In this document: one piece after another, positions 25,925 through 34,854 of the stretch
How the letters are laid out: each line of letters begins with the position of its first letter
How positions within the stretch are numbered: position 1 is the first letter of the stretch
NCBI RefSeq assembly: GCF_009711415.1
Contig: NZ_SMLZ01000106.1
Span: 26,445-90,444 of the forward strand
Direction of reading: 5' to 3'
From: Roseibium denhamense
GTDB lineage: Bacteria; Pseudomonadota; Alphaproteobacteria; Rhizobiales; Stappiaceae
Length of the DNA: 64,000 nucleotides
Translations under genes and position numbers: made by a program
The notes under the pieces: model-generated
Databases searched by the model: none
The model's input: the letters and a program-made list of their open reading frames with translations, nothing else
Told to the model about the DNA's origin: nothing

Positions 25925-27256
25925 TTGCGAACCCATGTGACGACCTTGACCGCCAAGAGCATTCTGCATCGCAGTACCAAGGTTCTGGTCGCTGCGCTCG
26001 CAAGTGTTTTGTCCGTTCTAGTGTTGAACGCCGCTTCTGCCCAATCTGCATCCGAGAAAAAAGACAGTTTGGCGGCCGCCATTGCTGCCGTATGCGCGCG
26101 CAGAACCATCAACGGACTTTCAATCCAGAACGCAGTACCGGGAAGCTGGCTATTGGAAGATACCGTTTCGACGTCGGACGGGGCACCGCTCCGCCAGGAC
26201 ATTCGTTTGGCACTGCCTGAGGGCAGCGAGCTGACGCTCGAAATCCGTTTTGCGGGCGGTGCTCCGCGCCAAGTCAGAGCCTCTTATTTTACCCTAACCG
26301 ATCAGCAGCTGGTTCCGGATCTGCTCGCAATTGCAGACGGCGGCTGCACAATACGTTCCGCGCGCTCAATCCGGCGAGGTCAGACCCCATGGGTGTATCT
26401 GGATCAGCTTGACGGCGACATGGAAACACTCCGCTGGACAGAAATCCTGCAAGCGCCCTGGCCGCCCGGCGTCGTCACTCAGGGCGTACCGGTCGCACTG
26501 GTGGACTCCGGTCTTGCGTATGACCTGCCTCTGTTCCGCGACCGTCTGGCCCGTGATGCCGAAGGCGAACCGATTGGTTATGATTTCTGGGACATGGACC
26601 CCTGGCCCTATGACGGCGACACATCCAGAGGGGCGTTTCTACCAGTCCGGCATGGGACCGCGGTCGCGTCCATCTTGGCCCGGGAAGCACCCAATGCGGT
26701 TCTTGCCCCCATGCGTTACCCGCGCCCGGACATGAACCGGATGGCCGACATTGTCGCCCAGTCTATCGAGCATGGTGTCAAAATCCTTGCCATGCCGCTG
26801 GGAAGCAACGCTCCGGACGATTGGACAGCCTTTGCCGATGCAATAAAGGATCAAGATATTCTGGCCATCGTTTCTGCAGGCAACAATGGCCGGGATATCG
26901 ACCGGGAGCCGGTGTATCCAGCCAGTCTCACACTTGAGAACATCCTGACCGTGACCTCGGCCGATGGCTTCGGCCGTTTGGCACCCGGATCAAACTGGGG
27001 CCAAGAGTCCGTCGACCTGATGGTGCCAGCAGAGAACATCGCTGTCACCGATTTCCGCGGGGCCGCCGGTGTCACCTCGGGGTCAAGCTATGCGGTGCCC
27101 CGTGTTGCAGCGCTCGCGGCCCGGATCCTCGAAAATCAGCCTCACCTGTCCGCACGCGAGCTGAAAACACAAATCCTTGCTCGTGCTGCGCCCTCGCCGT
27201 TCGAAAAGGAACGCCTTGTCGCGGCAGGCTGGATCCCCGATCCTGACAAGGATTGA
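25925..27256 (+). CDS. Exported S8 (subtilisin-like) serine protease
   Basis: About 443 residues. A signal peptide is seen (VLVAALASVLSVLVLNAASA). The catalytic triad is in PVALVDSGLAYD (Asp), PVRHGTAVASILAREA (His) and VTSGSSYAVPRVAALAA (Ser); IVSAGNNGRDI carries the oxyanion Asn. The 150 residues before the Asp form an unusual domain with two Cys and no clear subtilisin propeptide. The start is uncertain: TTG 25925 follows GAGGA at 6 bases, GTG 25937 is possible, and the frame is open back to 25811. It converges with the trypsin-like gene, stops 3 bases apart. Confidence 0.8.
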   Translation: MRTHVTTLTAKSILHRSTKVLVAALASVLSVLVLNAASAQSASEKKDSLAAAIAAVCARRTINGLSIQNAVPGSWLLEDTVSTSDGAPLRQDIRLALPEGSELTLEIRFAGGAPRQVRASYFTLTDQQLVPDLLAIADGGCTIRSARSIRRGQTPWVYLDQLDGDMETLRWTEILQAPWPPGVVTQGVPVALVDSGLAYDLPLFRDRLARDAEGEPIGYDFWDMDPWPYDGDTSRGAFLPVRHGTAVASILAREAPNAVLAPMRYPRPDMNRMADIVAQSIEHGVKILAMPLGSNAPDDWTAFADAIKDQDILAIVSAGNNGRDIDREPVYPASLTLENILTVTSADGFGRLAPGSNWGQESVDLMVPAENIAVTDFRGAAGVTSGSSYAVPRVAALAARILENQPHLSARELKTQILARAAPSPFEKERLVAAGWIPDPDKD

Positions 27257-27259
27257 CCG

Positions 27260-29302
27260 TCAACGCCTTGGAGGGGCAGGGGGAGCTGCATCAATAAACC
27301 TGCGTGCTGCCTGAGCTTGTCTGGGGTCAGCCTTGAGAAGAGCTGCATAGCCCTCCTCAGCGAGCGCGGCGTCGCCGCCCCACACACCCGATTGGATCGA
27401 AAACCGGAGTGCTTGCGGGTCCCCCTGCGCAAGCTCCATCAGCTGCCGGGCATGGCTGGTCATTTCGGGAAACCGTCCACCCAGCTGAAGGGAAACCAGA
27501 AGGGACATTCGGGCGTTTATGGAGTTCGGCACCTGCTGAACAGCCACTCCATGAAGGCTGATCGCCTCTTCGAAGTGTCCGGCTTTGGCCAGCATACGCC
27601 CCGCTTTGAGCAATTGTCCGTGATTTTCCGCCGAACGGCAGACCTCGCTGAGACCAGCCGCCTCGGTATCAGAAATTCCGGCCGTTTCGGAAGATTCGAG
27701 GGTTTCAGCGCAGGCTTCAAATCCAGCGCCAAGACGTTCCGTGATAGCTACAGCATCCGCGTGGGAACGCAGGTCGAGAAGCGCCTTTATGTCTTTGATC
27801 GGGATGGCTTCGAACCGGCCATCCCCTCCGCCAACTGCAATTCCGGTCAATTGGCCGGCCCCGTCAATAAGCCCGCCCCCGCTGACACCCGGCTGCATAT
27901 GCGCACCGACATGCAGCCGTCCAAACTCGGCTGTCTCCGCTGGCAGGGCAATGAGCGGTCCTGGGTCAAACACCCGGATTTCCTTGCGCGCTACATCGGC
28001 ACCAACAGTGTAGAAAACGCTTTGATCCCCGGACACGATTTCCATATCCGCGATCCGGCCACCGTCCGGCAGACCGTCCACCTGCAAGAGAATGAGGTCA
28101 CCACGATAAGCGGAAGGAATGACCCTGGCCTCCCTCGGGCCGCCGGGTGCGTGCACGGTCGCAGTTCCGGTGTTTCCAACCACATGGCGATTGGTTACTA
28201 GCAGATCTCCGCCAATCCGCGTTGCACTTCCAACCGGATCAAAACTGGAAATCGGGAAAACCGCCTGGCGCATGTCACATACCACAGCTGGGTGCGGGCA
28301 ATCCGGATCGGCCAGACCGTCTGTCACGGCTGTTTCATTGGCCGCCGTCAATGCGAAGGAGAGGTTTACCGATTGACTGGTGCCATTTCGGCGAATGCTG
28401 ACATCTGTTTTCTCAGTATCGCCAGGCAGAAGCGCGATTGCGGTGTTCGCCGACCTGGGATCTTTTACGCGCCGCCCACCAATGGCGACAATCCGGTCCC
28501 CGGCCTGAATGCCCGCCCGTTCAGCAGGACCGCCGCTGTCAACCGTTTTAACAACAGGCGCGGCGATCTCAGCCAACTGGCTTCGGTCTGCCCTTTCAAG
28601 CTGCCATCCGGGCTGCAGGTAACGTACCTCGCCCTCACCGATCAACGCATCGGCCACCCGGACCAAAAGATCGGTCGAGACGGCGAAATTGATCCCGATA
28701 TTGGTGTCGCCACTTGAGGCGAAGATAGCGGAAATCATTCCCACCAACCGGCCCTCACCGTCAACCAGCGCACCGCCAGACGACCCGGGATTGGCAGCTG
28801 CATCCGTTTGGATGAAATCCTCGATGTCGTTGAAACCTGCGTCCGTAACACTGGTGGCCGACACGATCCCACACGTCACTGAAAGATCGAGGCCAAAAGC
28901 GTTTCCAATCGCACAAACCCGTTGGGCGAGTTCGACATCCGGCGCGATGGCAATCGGTGCCACGTCTGCATCGACCGAAAGCAGGGCGATGTCTGTTGCG
29001 GCATCCCCGGCCAGCAAACGTGCTGGTAGAACGCGGCCATCGGACAACCGCACATCAATGCGGTTTGCCGGTTCAATGACATGCCACGCGGTCACAATTA
29101 CCCCATTGCGAAGAAAAATTCCGCTTCCTTCCGGAGCCTGCCCCGGCGTACCTCCGGAACCTCCTTGCTGGTGGCCGGGCCACATGGGAAGCACCGACAC
29201 AACATGTTCAAGGGCCTTTGCGGGTGATGCATTTGCGGCGGACGCTATTGAGAAAACCGCCACGACGCACACGAAGACACTCCAGCTCAAGCGGCCTGCC
29301 AT
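27260..29302 (-). CDS. Exported protein with two trypsin-like domains, a PDZ domain and C-terminal helical repeats
   Basis: 680 residues after the ATG at 29302, which has GGAGGGGG just upstream. A signal peptide is present (VFSIASAANASPAKA). Domain 1 (about 40-215) is HtrA-like: VIVTAWHVIEPANR (His), ATDIALLSVD (Asp), AANPGSSGGALVDGEG (Ser). A PDZ domain follows (GGPAERAGIQAGDRIVAIGG, about 265-320). Domain 2 (about 345-525) is a second trypsin fold: LLVTNRHVVGNTG, YRGDLILLQVDG, HMQPGVSGGGLIDGAG. The tail has TPR-like helices (GRMLAKAGHFEEAISLHGV). HtrA proteins normally have one protease domain. Partner or substrate is unknown; the convergent S8 protease gene is a candidate. Confidence 0.82.
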   Translation of the reverse strand: MAGRLSWSVFVCVVAVFSIASAANASPAKALEHVVSVLPMWPGHQQGGSGGTPGQAPEGSGIFLRNGVIVTAWHVIEPANRIDVRLSDGRVLPARLLAGDAATDIALLSVDADVAPIAIAPDVELAQRVCAIGNAFGLDLSVTCGIVSATSVTDAGFNDIEDFIQTDAAANPGSSGGALVDGEGRLVGMISAIFASSGDTNIGINFAVSTDLLVRVADALIGEGEVRYLQPGWQLERADRSQLAEIAAPVVKTVDSGGPAERAGIQAGDRIVAIGGRRVKDPRSANTAIALLPGDTEKTDVSIRRNGTSQSVNLSFALTAANETAVTDGLADPDCPHPAVVCDMRQAVFPISSFDPVGSATRIGGDLLVTNRHVVGNTGTATVHAPGGPREARVIPSAYRGDLILLQVDGLPDGGRIADMEIVSGDQSVFYTVGADVARKEIRVFDPGPLIALPAETAEFGRLHVGAHMQPGVSGGGLIDGAGQLTGIAVGGGDGRFEAIPIKDIKALLDLRSHADAVAITERLGAGFEACAETLESSETAGISDTEAAGLSEVCRSAENHGQLLKAGRMLAKAGHFEEAISLHGVAVQQVPNSINARMSLLVSLQLGGRFPEMTSHARQLMELAQGDPQALRFSIQSGVWGGDAALAEEGYAALLKADPRQAQAARRFIDAAPPAPPRR

Positions 29303-29462
29303 ATCCCCCTCCAGAACCTCAGGGCACGAAACCCGTTTTTTCAACGAAGCGCTCGAAATTGCGTTCCCAAGACTAGTTGCCTTCAAAACAACAGCAAATG
29401 ATGCAGGCAAACCAACAATCGCGAAACGCATCGCCTGGCCACGGTCGAGCCCACAGGCAAAG

Positions 29463-29876
29463 TCACCGGCCTTGCAACCAACCTTCAACGCGCCTCCGGT
29501 TTACGCCGAGGTCAGATCCACCGAATACGAGATGCGAATAGATGTGCACCAAATCATTTTCGACCCAGACCTGTGACACGTCCGGAAACCCCCATATGCG
29601 TGACCGGTGAACAAAGACCATTGGAAGTTTGTCTGAAGACCCCGCCACCCGGCGGGTGCGGGGTGTCGCAGCAATCAGCTGTTCAAGTTCGTCTAGGCGA
29701 AGCGTATCTGCCGGACGGGCGGCATAGAAGCCACCGGGCAGCGCTTCGTCACCTGGTTCAGACTGCGCATTTTTTTCGGGAACGCTGGCACTGCCAACCG
29801 GCACAAGACGAAAGAAAGCTGCGGCTCCAACAACGCATAAAAGCAAGGCGATCGCGCCGAGCATAACCCATTTCAT
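29463..29876 (-). CDS. DUF1499 family membrane-anchored protein
   Basis: 137 residues, an N-terminal membrane anchor or signal (MLGAIALLLCVVGAAAFFRL), then the DUF1499 domain with ATPRTRRVAGS, VHRSRIWGFPDVSQVWV and HIYSHLVFGGSDLGVN. The biochemical role of DUF1499 is unknown. It lies upstream of the two-trypsin protein on the same strand, 160 bases apart, so a shared transcript is possible but not shown. Confidence 0.82.
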   Translation of the reverse strand: MKWVMLGAIALLLCVVGAAAFFRLVPVGSASVPEKNAQSEPGDEALPGGFYAARPADTLRLDELEQLIAATPRTRRVAGSSDKLPMVFVHRSRIWGFPDVSQVWVENDLVHIYSHLVFGGSDLGVNRRRVEGWLQGR

Positions 29877-30003
29877 GACGTATTCCCTCTGCGGCCAAGT
29901 CAGCCGAATTTCTATTCCAACAGGGGTCCGCGCCCTTCAGTTCCAAACCATTTCGCGTCAAAAGGCTACTAGTCAAGGCAGGTGCGGGCATCGCCGCTCC
30001 CCG

Positions 30004-30363
30004 TTAATCGATCCTGTAAGACAAGAGATCGTCCTTCGAGACAATAGACAGGGCACGCTCGTGGGTGGACCGCGCCTTGATTTTCGGCGCAACGCCAGCC
30101 TCAAAAGCCTCCTTCCAGCGCAAGGCGCATAAACACCAGCCATCGCCATCCTTGAGCCCGGGAAATGCGTAGGCCGGAATGGGCGTGCTGAGGTCATTGC
30201 CACGCGACCGGGTGAAAGCCAAAAAAGCGTCTGTCACAACGGCGCAGATAACATGTGGTCCGCGGTCCTGATCATGCGTCCTACAAAAGCCGTCCCGCAG
30301 GAAACCCGTCATGGGATCAGTGCAGCACGCCTCCAGCGGACCACCAAGGATGTTCTTCGCCAT
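30004..30363 (-). CDS. DUF2237 family protein
   Basis: 119 residues with the typical cysteine-rich, glycine-rich DUF2237 sequence: NILGGPLEACCTDPMTGFLR, RDGFCRTHDQDRG, RSRGNDLSTPIPAYAFPGLK and DGWCLCALRWKEAFEAG. Function is not known; the conserved Cys residues suggest metal or redox binding. It is probably a monocistronic gene; the 160 bases upstream hold its promoter. Confidence 0.85.
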   Translation of the reverse strand: MAKNILGGPLEACCTDPMTGFLRDGFCRTHDQDRGPHVICAVVTDAFLAFTRSRGNDLSTPIPAYAFPGLKDGDGWCLCALRWKEAFEAGVAPKIKARSTHERALSIVSKDDLLSYRID

Positions 30364-30524
30364 TGAGCAACTGACCTCAAACTGGAAACGGATTAATCGG
30401 ATTATTCTTCAAACTAGAGCTGGGGCGGTTTCAAGACCAGAGCAGTCTTCTTCATCTTGAGGCTGGGAATGTAGGGATCCCCTGACTGAACTGCGCAGGG
30501 CATTCAGCATGCAAAATTCATAAT

Positions 30525-31538
30525 CTAGAACCTGAGAACGGCCGGTACGATGAGGATTAATGCGAAGATGCGGGCGAAGTGATGAACCGCGACATAAGCA
30601 GGATCGTGACCGAGCGCGAGGCCAATCGCCGCCATGGCTTCCACCCCGCCCGGCGCATAAGCGATCCAGATTTGCCCGAATGGAAGCCCTGTTACTGACT
30701 GCGCAATCACCGCAAAGGCGAGAGACACCACGATTGCCGTTCCGACTGTCGCAAGACCTGCAACAGCATATTTTCGGACCTGTTTTAGGGTAATGCGGCT
30801 CATTCTGGCGCCTAGAACGGACCCGGTTGCCGCAAACGCCACAAAAATCAACCAGCCTGGCGAAGCACCTTGAACAATGCCGATCGCATGACCGCCGGCG
30901 CTCAGCACCATTCCGGCCAGCAGACTTGCAGCGGGCAATCCGAGCCTTGTTCCGGCCATGCCCGCCACTACGGCAAGAACAACAAGGGCAGCAAGAACCG
31001 GAAGGCTAATAACATCGGCGGCCTGTCCCGCACCGATCACCGGACTGTCCAAGGTAATCGCCAAAGGGGGAACCAGGACCACAAGGGCCAACAACCGCAT
31101 GACTTGCAAAAACATGACGGCGGTTGCGTCGCCCCGCCCCTCACTTGCAATCGCAATGGCATTCGACATGGTTCCGGGCGCACTGGCAAGCGTCGCGGTC
31201 TCCGCGTCCAGACCAAAGACCCGCATGAGGAAAAAGCGGCCGGTCACGACGGTCACCACCAAGGACACCACAAGAATTGTCAGGCTGATCCCCCAGGCGC
31301 CGAGCTGTTCAAATAACCGCTCGTCTATGCCCGACCCAAGCGATATGCCGATTGTGGCAAACGCAAAATCACGCAGCCTTGTCGGCAATCCGGTTTGGAC
31401 CCCAGTTGTCGCGAGCACCGCGACCCCCAGTGTGCTGCCGATCAAGGCTCCAGCCGGAACGCCGAAAAGGGCGGCAATAGCCGCCCCCAACAGGCCTGCC
31501 GCAAGCGTGATTGCGGTCGTTTGCAGAGGTTTGTTCAT
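30525..31538 (-). CDS. AbrB-family membrane transporter
   Basis: 337 residues, ten or so hydrophobic helices in two similar halves, as in the AbrB (PF05145, ammonia monooxygenase-like) family. Motifs include GTMSNAIAIASEGRGDA in the first half and IAYAPGGVEAMAAIGLALGH in the second. AbrB proteins are predicted regulators or exporters and often sit by tripartite tricarboxylate transporter genes, as here. The start is 2 bases after the stop of a tctA remnant, so the gene probably once ended a tct operon. Confidence 0.82.
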   Translation of the reverse strand: MNKPLQTTAITLAAGLLGAAIAALFGVPAGALIGSTLGVAVLATTGVQTGLPTRLRDFAFATIGISLGSGIDERLFEQLGAWGISLTILVVSLVVTVVTGRFFLMRVFGLDAETATLASAPGTMSNAIAIASEGRGDATAVMFLQVMRLLALVVLVPPLAITLDSPVIGAGQAADVISLPVLAALVVLAVVAGMAGTRLGLPAASLLAGMVLSAGGHAIGIVQGASPGWLIFVAFAATGSVLGARMSRITLKQVRKYAVAGLATVGTAIVVSLAFAVIAQSVTGLPFGQIWIAYAPGGVEAMAAIGLALGHDPAYVAVHHFARIFALILIVPAVLRF

Positions 31539-31540
31539 CG

Positions 31541-32041
31541 CTAGCCGTTTGTCGTGACACGATCACTTTCCATGCGCCGCGCCCGGCGGGCCAGCCAGAT
31601 TGGCGCAAGCACCACCACCACGGAAAGGACATAGAGCACAATGCTTTTGTAGTCCGCGACCAGAATCGACCAGTCGCCACCCGAGATCGACAGGGCGCGC
31701 CGAAGGTTGTTTTCGAACAAACTGCCCAGCACGAAGCCCAAAATAACCGGAGCCAGCGAGAAATCCAGTTTGCGGAGAAACCAGCCGAAGACGCCCAGCG
31801 CCGTGATCAGCAACAGATCAAACGGATTACCGACGATCGTATAAATCCCGATAAAGGCAAGGATCGCGATCGACGGTGTCAGGTAATGCTGCGGGATGGT
31901 CAACATGCGTGCGAACAAGCCAACCATCGGAAGGTTGATCAATAAAAGCGCGACATTGCCAATATACATCGAGGCGATCAGGTCCCAGGCGACCTCGGGC
32001 TTTTGCGAAAACAGCGTGGGACCCGGCTGGATATTGAACAT
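31541..32041 (-). pseudogene. tctA: C-terminal third of tripartite tricarboxylate transporter subunit TctA
   Basis: The frame reads FNIQPGPTLFSQKPEVAWDL then IASMYIGNVALLLINLPMVG, a clear TctA signature, and runs to a normal stop at 31541 with several membrane helices. TctA normally has about 500 residues; only about 165 are left. At about 32041 the TctA similarity ends in mid-domain and continues in frame into a TctC-like segment. The piece may still be translated, but it cannot form the channel. Confidence 0.75.
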
Positions 32042-32290
32042 CAACTTTTTTGGGGCCTCATATACGCTGTCCCCGCGCATCACAACAACGCCCAAACCAG
32101 CTCCAGTGGAGGTCGTCCAGCGGACGTCCTTTTCGGAAAGCTCGACCTACTTCTCCGTTACAATGTTCAAAAACGACCCTGTCGAGAAGGCAACAATCGC
32201 AGTGCCATCATCGGCCCGGCTCACGTTAACCAGATTGCAGGCAATCTCTCGGATTCCCCCCAACAGATGCGTCTGGATCAATCAGATGTT
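32042..32290 (-). pseudogene. tctC: Fragment of a TctC (Bug)-type periplasmic binding-protein gene
   Basis: In the frame that continues into the tctA remnant, the minus strand reads NVSRADDGTAIVAFSTGSFL, a stop (TAG at 32147-32149) after NIVTEK, then VELSEKDVRW and GVVVMRGDSVYEAP. This pattern resembles TctC between the N-terminal strand and the ligand loop (R-G-D-S-x-Y). Upstream it is closed by another stop. The gene order tctC-tctB-tctA predicts that the end of tctC, all of tctB and most of tctA have been lost by a deletion ending at about 32041. Confidence 0.6.
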
Positions 32291-32304
32291 TTTTAACACG
32301 GAGT

Positions 32305-32550
32305 AATGTTCCGTTTTCTCCTATCGGATGAGGGGCAGCGCATCAGCGCGGAAGAAACGCCGCTGCTCCCACTCGTTCCAACCCAAGAGCCAGCGTCTGA
32401 CATAGAGAGGATGATCCGGGACCAAAGGGGCTCGTTCCTGCCAATCCGATTGACGCTTGGGCTCCTGACATTCCTGGATGTTTTGAAAAAACAACAGTTT
32501 TGTCCACTTGGGACACTTCCCTTGGCCGCACTCCCCGGCCCGAGAGGTAA
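32305..32550 (+). pseudogene. C-terminal remnant of an ABC-type (iron-like) substrate-binding protein gene
   Basis: The plus strand reads FRFLLSDEGQRISAEETPLL then PIRLTLGLLTFLDVLKKQQF, which matches the C-terminal helices of family 1 solute-binding proteins of ferric-iron type. Near 32500 the frame slips by one base and continues STWDTSLGRTPRPER to a TAA at 32548-32550, a fitting end. The upstream part is missing: similarity begins abruptly at about 32305, where the opposite-strand tct debris ends. So this is a 5'-truncated and frameshifted fragment. Confidence 0.55.
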
Positions 32551-33450
32551 GCGGGCCCGCTTAGTTGCAGGGAACAGGCAGGTTCCGGCAACACAGATTG
32601 GCACAGTCAATCGCCTGTCCGGGGCGGGCGGAAAACAGTTTACCCGGACGCAGCCGCGCCTGCCTGGGTCTCTGAAGATGCTAGAGTGCCTAGCTCCTCT
32701 GGCAAGTGATCTATTTCCGCAAGAAACACGGAAGTTGGGCCGCAATTCTTGCAATCGCCATTGCAGGCCTTTTTGCTCTGGCTGGACGGCACAGATTTCC
32801 CGGTATCGCTGCAGGCCATGACGGATCCTCTAAGTTCGATAAAAACTTTTCCCCTCGCTATGCCTGAATGAAAGCAGCTCTAGTTTTTCAAAACAATACT
32901 GAACAATACTTACGTTTACGCGCTTACATTTTAATTGTTCTAATTAAAAACTTGGGCGCACCGCTTAGCTGTCTACACATAGGCCGGCGGTTTCTTTTCA
33001 AAATCAACCCCAGCCAGCGCCAGTGCCCACACGCCAAAATGGTGCGCGGAAACGGTCGCCGGGAGAGCCGTTGAGCCAGGATGGTAAGCCGGGTCTGCAA
33101 ACGATGTCTAAAGGCAAGTGGGGCTCAAGTGTCTGGGATCGAAGCCCCATAGACGTCAACAAAGGCGCATGTTTTCCAGGGCCCATACCGCAGACACGCC
33201 CTACCGTCCGATGTTCATCTCAGAATGAACGATCTGCAAATGTAATATTCCTGTAAGGCAGACGGCATTTTTTTGTCTAAATTATAAGGTCCACTTGGCA
33301 GCATCGGTCGTAACAACAGGTAACGGTAGCACCGTTGAAATTGGATCACGAGAAACAAACACCCGCGTGCTCAGACCCGGGTGCGTCGTCTCGTTGTCGC
33401 GACACGCGGCTTGGAATAAACACTTAGGGCCGTATATTATGTGGAATACG
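32551..33450. other. Stretch without a recognised gene, beside decayed genes
   Basis: Frames on both strands are broken and rich in Arg/Pro/Cys, as in antisense or degraded sequence. A plus-strand frame near 32710-32865 (FRKKHGSWAAILAIAIAG) looks membrane-like but has no start and no family I recognise. Bases 32860-32960 are AT-rich. The right end holds the promoter region of the pseudoazurin gene. Confidence 0.4.
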
Positions 33451-33479
33451 GTAAGCTTGATTTTGAGAGTCAAGTTTAC
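33451..33479. promoter_or_regulatory. Inverted repeat upstream of the pseudoazurin gene
   Basis: GTAAGCTTGA at 33451-33460 is mirrored by TCAAGTTTAC at 33470-33479, 9 of 10 bases, with a 9-base spacer. It ends 26 bases before the ATG. It could be an operator or a leader hairpin. The spacing does not fit an FNR box. Confidence 0.4.
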
Positions 33480-33505
33480 CTAAGACTTCTAACGGAGGAA
33501 AATGC

Positions 33506-34000
33506 ATGCCTTTGATTATTGATCGCCGCACCATTCTTGCGAGCATGGCAGCAATTGCCGCAACCGGCGTTGCCGGACCTGCTTTTGCAGAAGGTGCGAC
33601 CCACACCGTTCAGATGCTGAACAAGGATCCGGATGACCGCAAAAAGCGGAATGTGTTTCTGCCATTGATCCAGGTAGCGGAACCTGGGGACACAGTCGTT
33701 TTCACATCGGTCGACAAAGGCCACAATTCAGAAATCATCAAAGGGATGATCCCGGACGGCGCAGAAGCCTGGAAAGGCCGGATCAGCAAAGATCTTTCCG
33801 TGACCCTTACCCAACCTGGGGTCTATGGGTACCGCTGCACCCCGCACGCTGCGCTCGGCATGGTTGGACTGATTATCGTCAAGGGCGATGGCATGATGGA
33901 TAATGTCGAAGAGGCCAAAGCGGTAAAGCATCGCGGCAAAGCAAAGGCTGTCTTCGAGGAGATCTGGGCGCAGGTCGACAGCGGAAACCTTCTAGCCTAA
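33506..34000 (+). CDS. Pseudoazurin, periplasmic blue copper protein
   Basis: 164 residues with a Tat-like or Sec signal (IDRRTILASMAAIAATGVAG). The type I copper ligands are visible: His in VDKGHNSEIIKGMIPDG, then Cys, His and Met in YGYRCTPHAALGMVGLI. Pseudoazurins carry electrons to periplasmic enzymes, mostly nitrite or nitrous oxide reductases; no such reductase gene is in the window. A strong GGAGGAAA precedes the ATG. An unknown exported protein follows 45 bases later. Confidence 0.9.
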   Translation: MPLIIDRRTILASMAAIAATGVAGPAFAEGATHTVQMLNKDPDDRKKRNVFLPLIQVAEPGDTVVFTSVDKGHNSEIIKGMIPDGAEAWKGRISKDLSVTLTQPGVYGYRCTPHAALGMVGLIIVKGDGMMDNVEEAKAVKHRGKAKAVFEEIWAQVDSGNLLA

Positions 34001-34045
34001 TCCAAGGCTTTCAAGGATATCTATACAGCAACTTGGGTAAGATCC

Positions 34046-34702
34046 TTGTTTTATGAAAAATTGTCGCAGCGTGCGCGCCTCGGCGCGACCGCATCTGTTG
34101 CACTGGTTCTGTGCTTGGGGGCATTCGTTCTCCAGGCGCGGCCAGCTGCACCCGACGTGACAATTATTGTCTCAAGTGACCGCGGCTTTGTGGAGTTTTT
34201 CGTGCAGGGCCCGGCGGAATTACTGGTTGACGTCCTTGGCAAGGAGTTCTCCGACTTGGCGGGCTCGAACGAAACCATTGATTTCGCCAGCTTCCAGGAC
34301 GGCACTTGGGAAACCGGCGACCGGCTTTTCGACAGAGTGTCCGCAACGCTCGACAGCCAGCCGGCCGAGTTCGAAGCCATGTCGTTGATGCTGCATCCCG
34401 TTGGTGAACATGTGCCTTTCAGCCACCCTGTTGACGGGCAACTGGCCATCAGCGTTTGCAATGCGCTCTCCCGCGAGCCGGTGGCGGATCTCAGTGCCCT
34501 GAACCTTTTTGCAGGTTTCATCAAGACGGACGCAGCGCCAGATGCGAATTTGACGCTTTTCTTTCCCGAAGTGGGCCGGCAGGCAGTCACCCTTCGATTG
34601 ATAACCTTCAACGATGGCCGGCAAGTGGCATCGGAGATTGTGAATCTCAAAGATGGCGGCAAATTCAGCGTACCGGTCAGCACCCTGGCCAAAGACATCT
34701 AA
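34046..34702 (+). CDS. Hypothetical exported protein after pseudoazurin
   Basis: 218 residues, not recognised. A hydrophobic N-terminal segment (GATASVALVLCLGAFVLQAR) suggests a signal peptide or anchor. The remainder is acidic and beta-strand-rich, with VTIIVSSDRGFVEFFVQGPA near the start and a single Cys near residue 143. The start is uncertain: TTG 34046 or TTG 34061, with no good ribosome-binding site. An ATG at about 34053 is in another frame. It may be coupled to pseudoazurin, 45 bases upstream, and could be its redox partner or copper-related; that is only position-based. Confidence 0.65.
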   Translation: MFYEKLSQRARLGATASVALVLCLGAFVLQARPAAPDVTIIVSSDRGFVEFFVQGPAELLVDVLGKEFSDLAGSNETIDFASFQDGTWETGDRLFDRVSATLDSQPAEFEAMSLMLHPVGEHVPFSHPVDGQLAISVCNALSREPVADLSALNLFAGFIKTDAAPDANLTLFFPEVGRQAVTLRLITFNDGRQVASEIVNLKDGGKFSVPVSTLAKDI

Positions 34703-34854
34703 CGCTACCGCCGTGCGCCCGTTCCACGATGGTGTCATCGCACAGCAAGCGCAGAAGCGAGGGGCGGGCCTCAGCCACCTCTCGACCGTGATTTGCAGGC
34801 TGGTATGTGATCAGCTTTCAGCGCTTTAACCCTTTTGAATTTTTGCCTGCGGAT

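Noticed and set aside
32293-32754. Minus-strand frame of 153 codons
   Set aside because: It is antisense to the binding-protein remnant and has random-looking, Arg/Ser-rich composition.
33451-33479. FNR/Anr box before pseudoazurin
   Set aside because: The half-sites TTGA and TCAA are 9 bases apart, not the 6 required (TTGA-N6-TCAA), so only an unspecified inverted repeat is reported.
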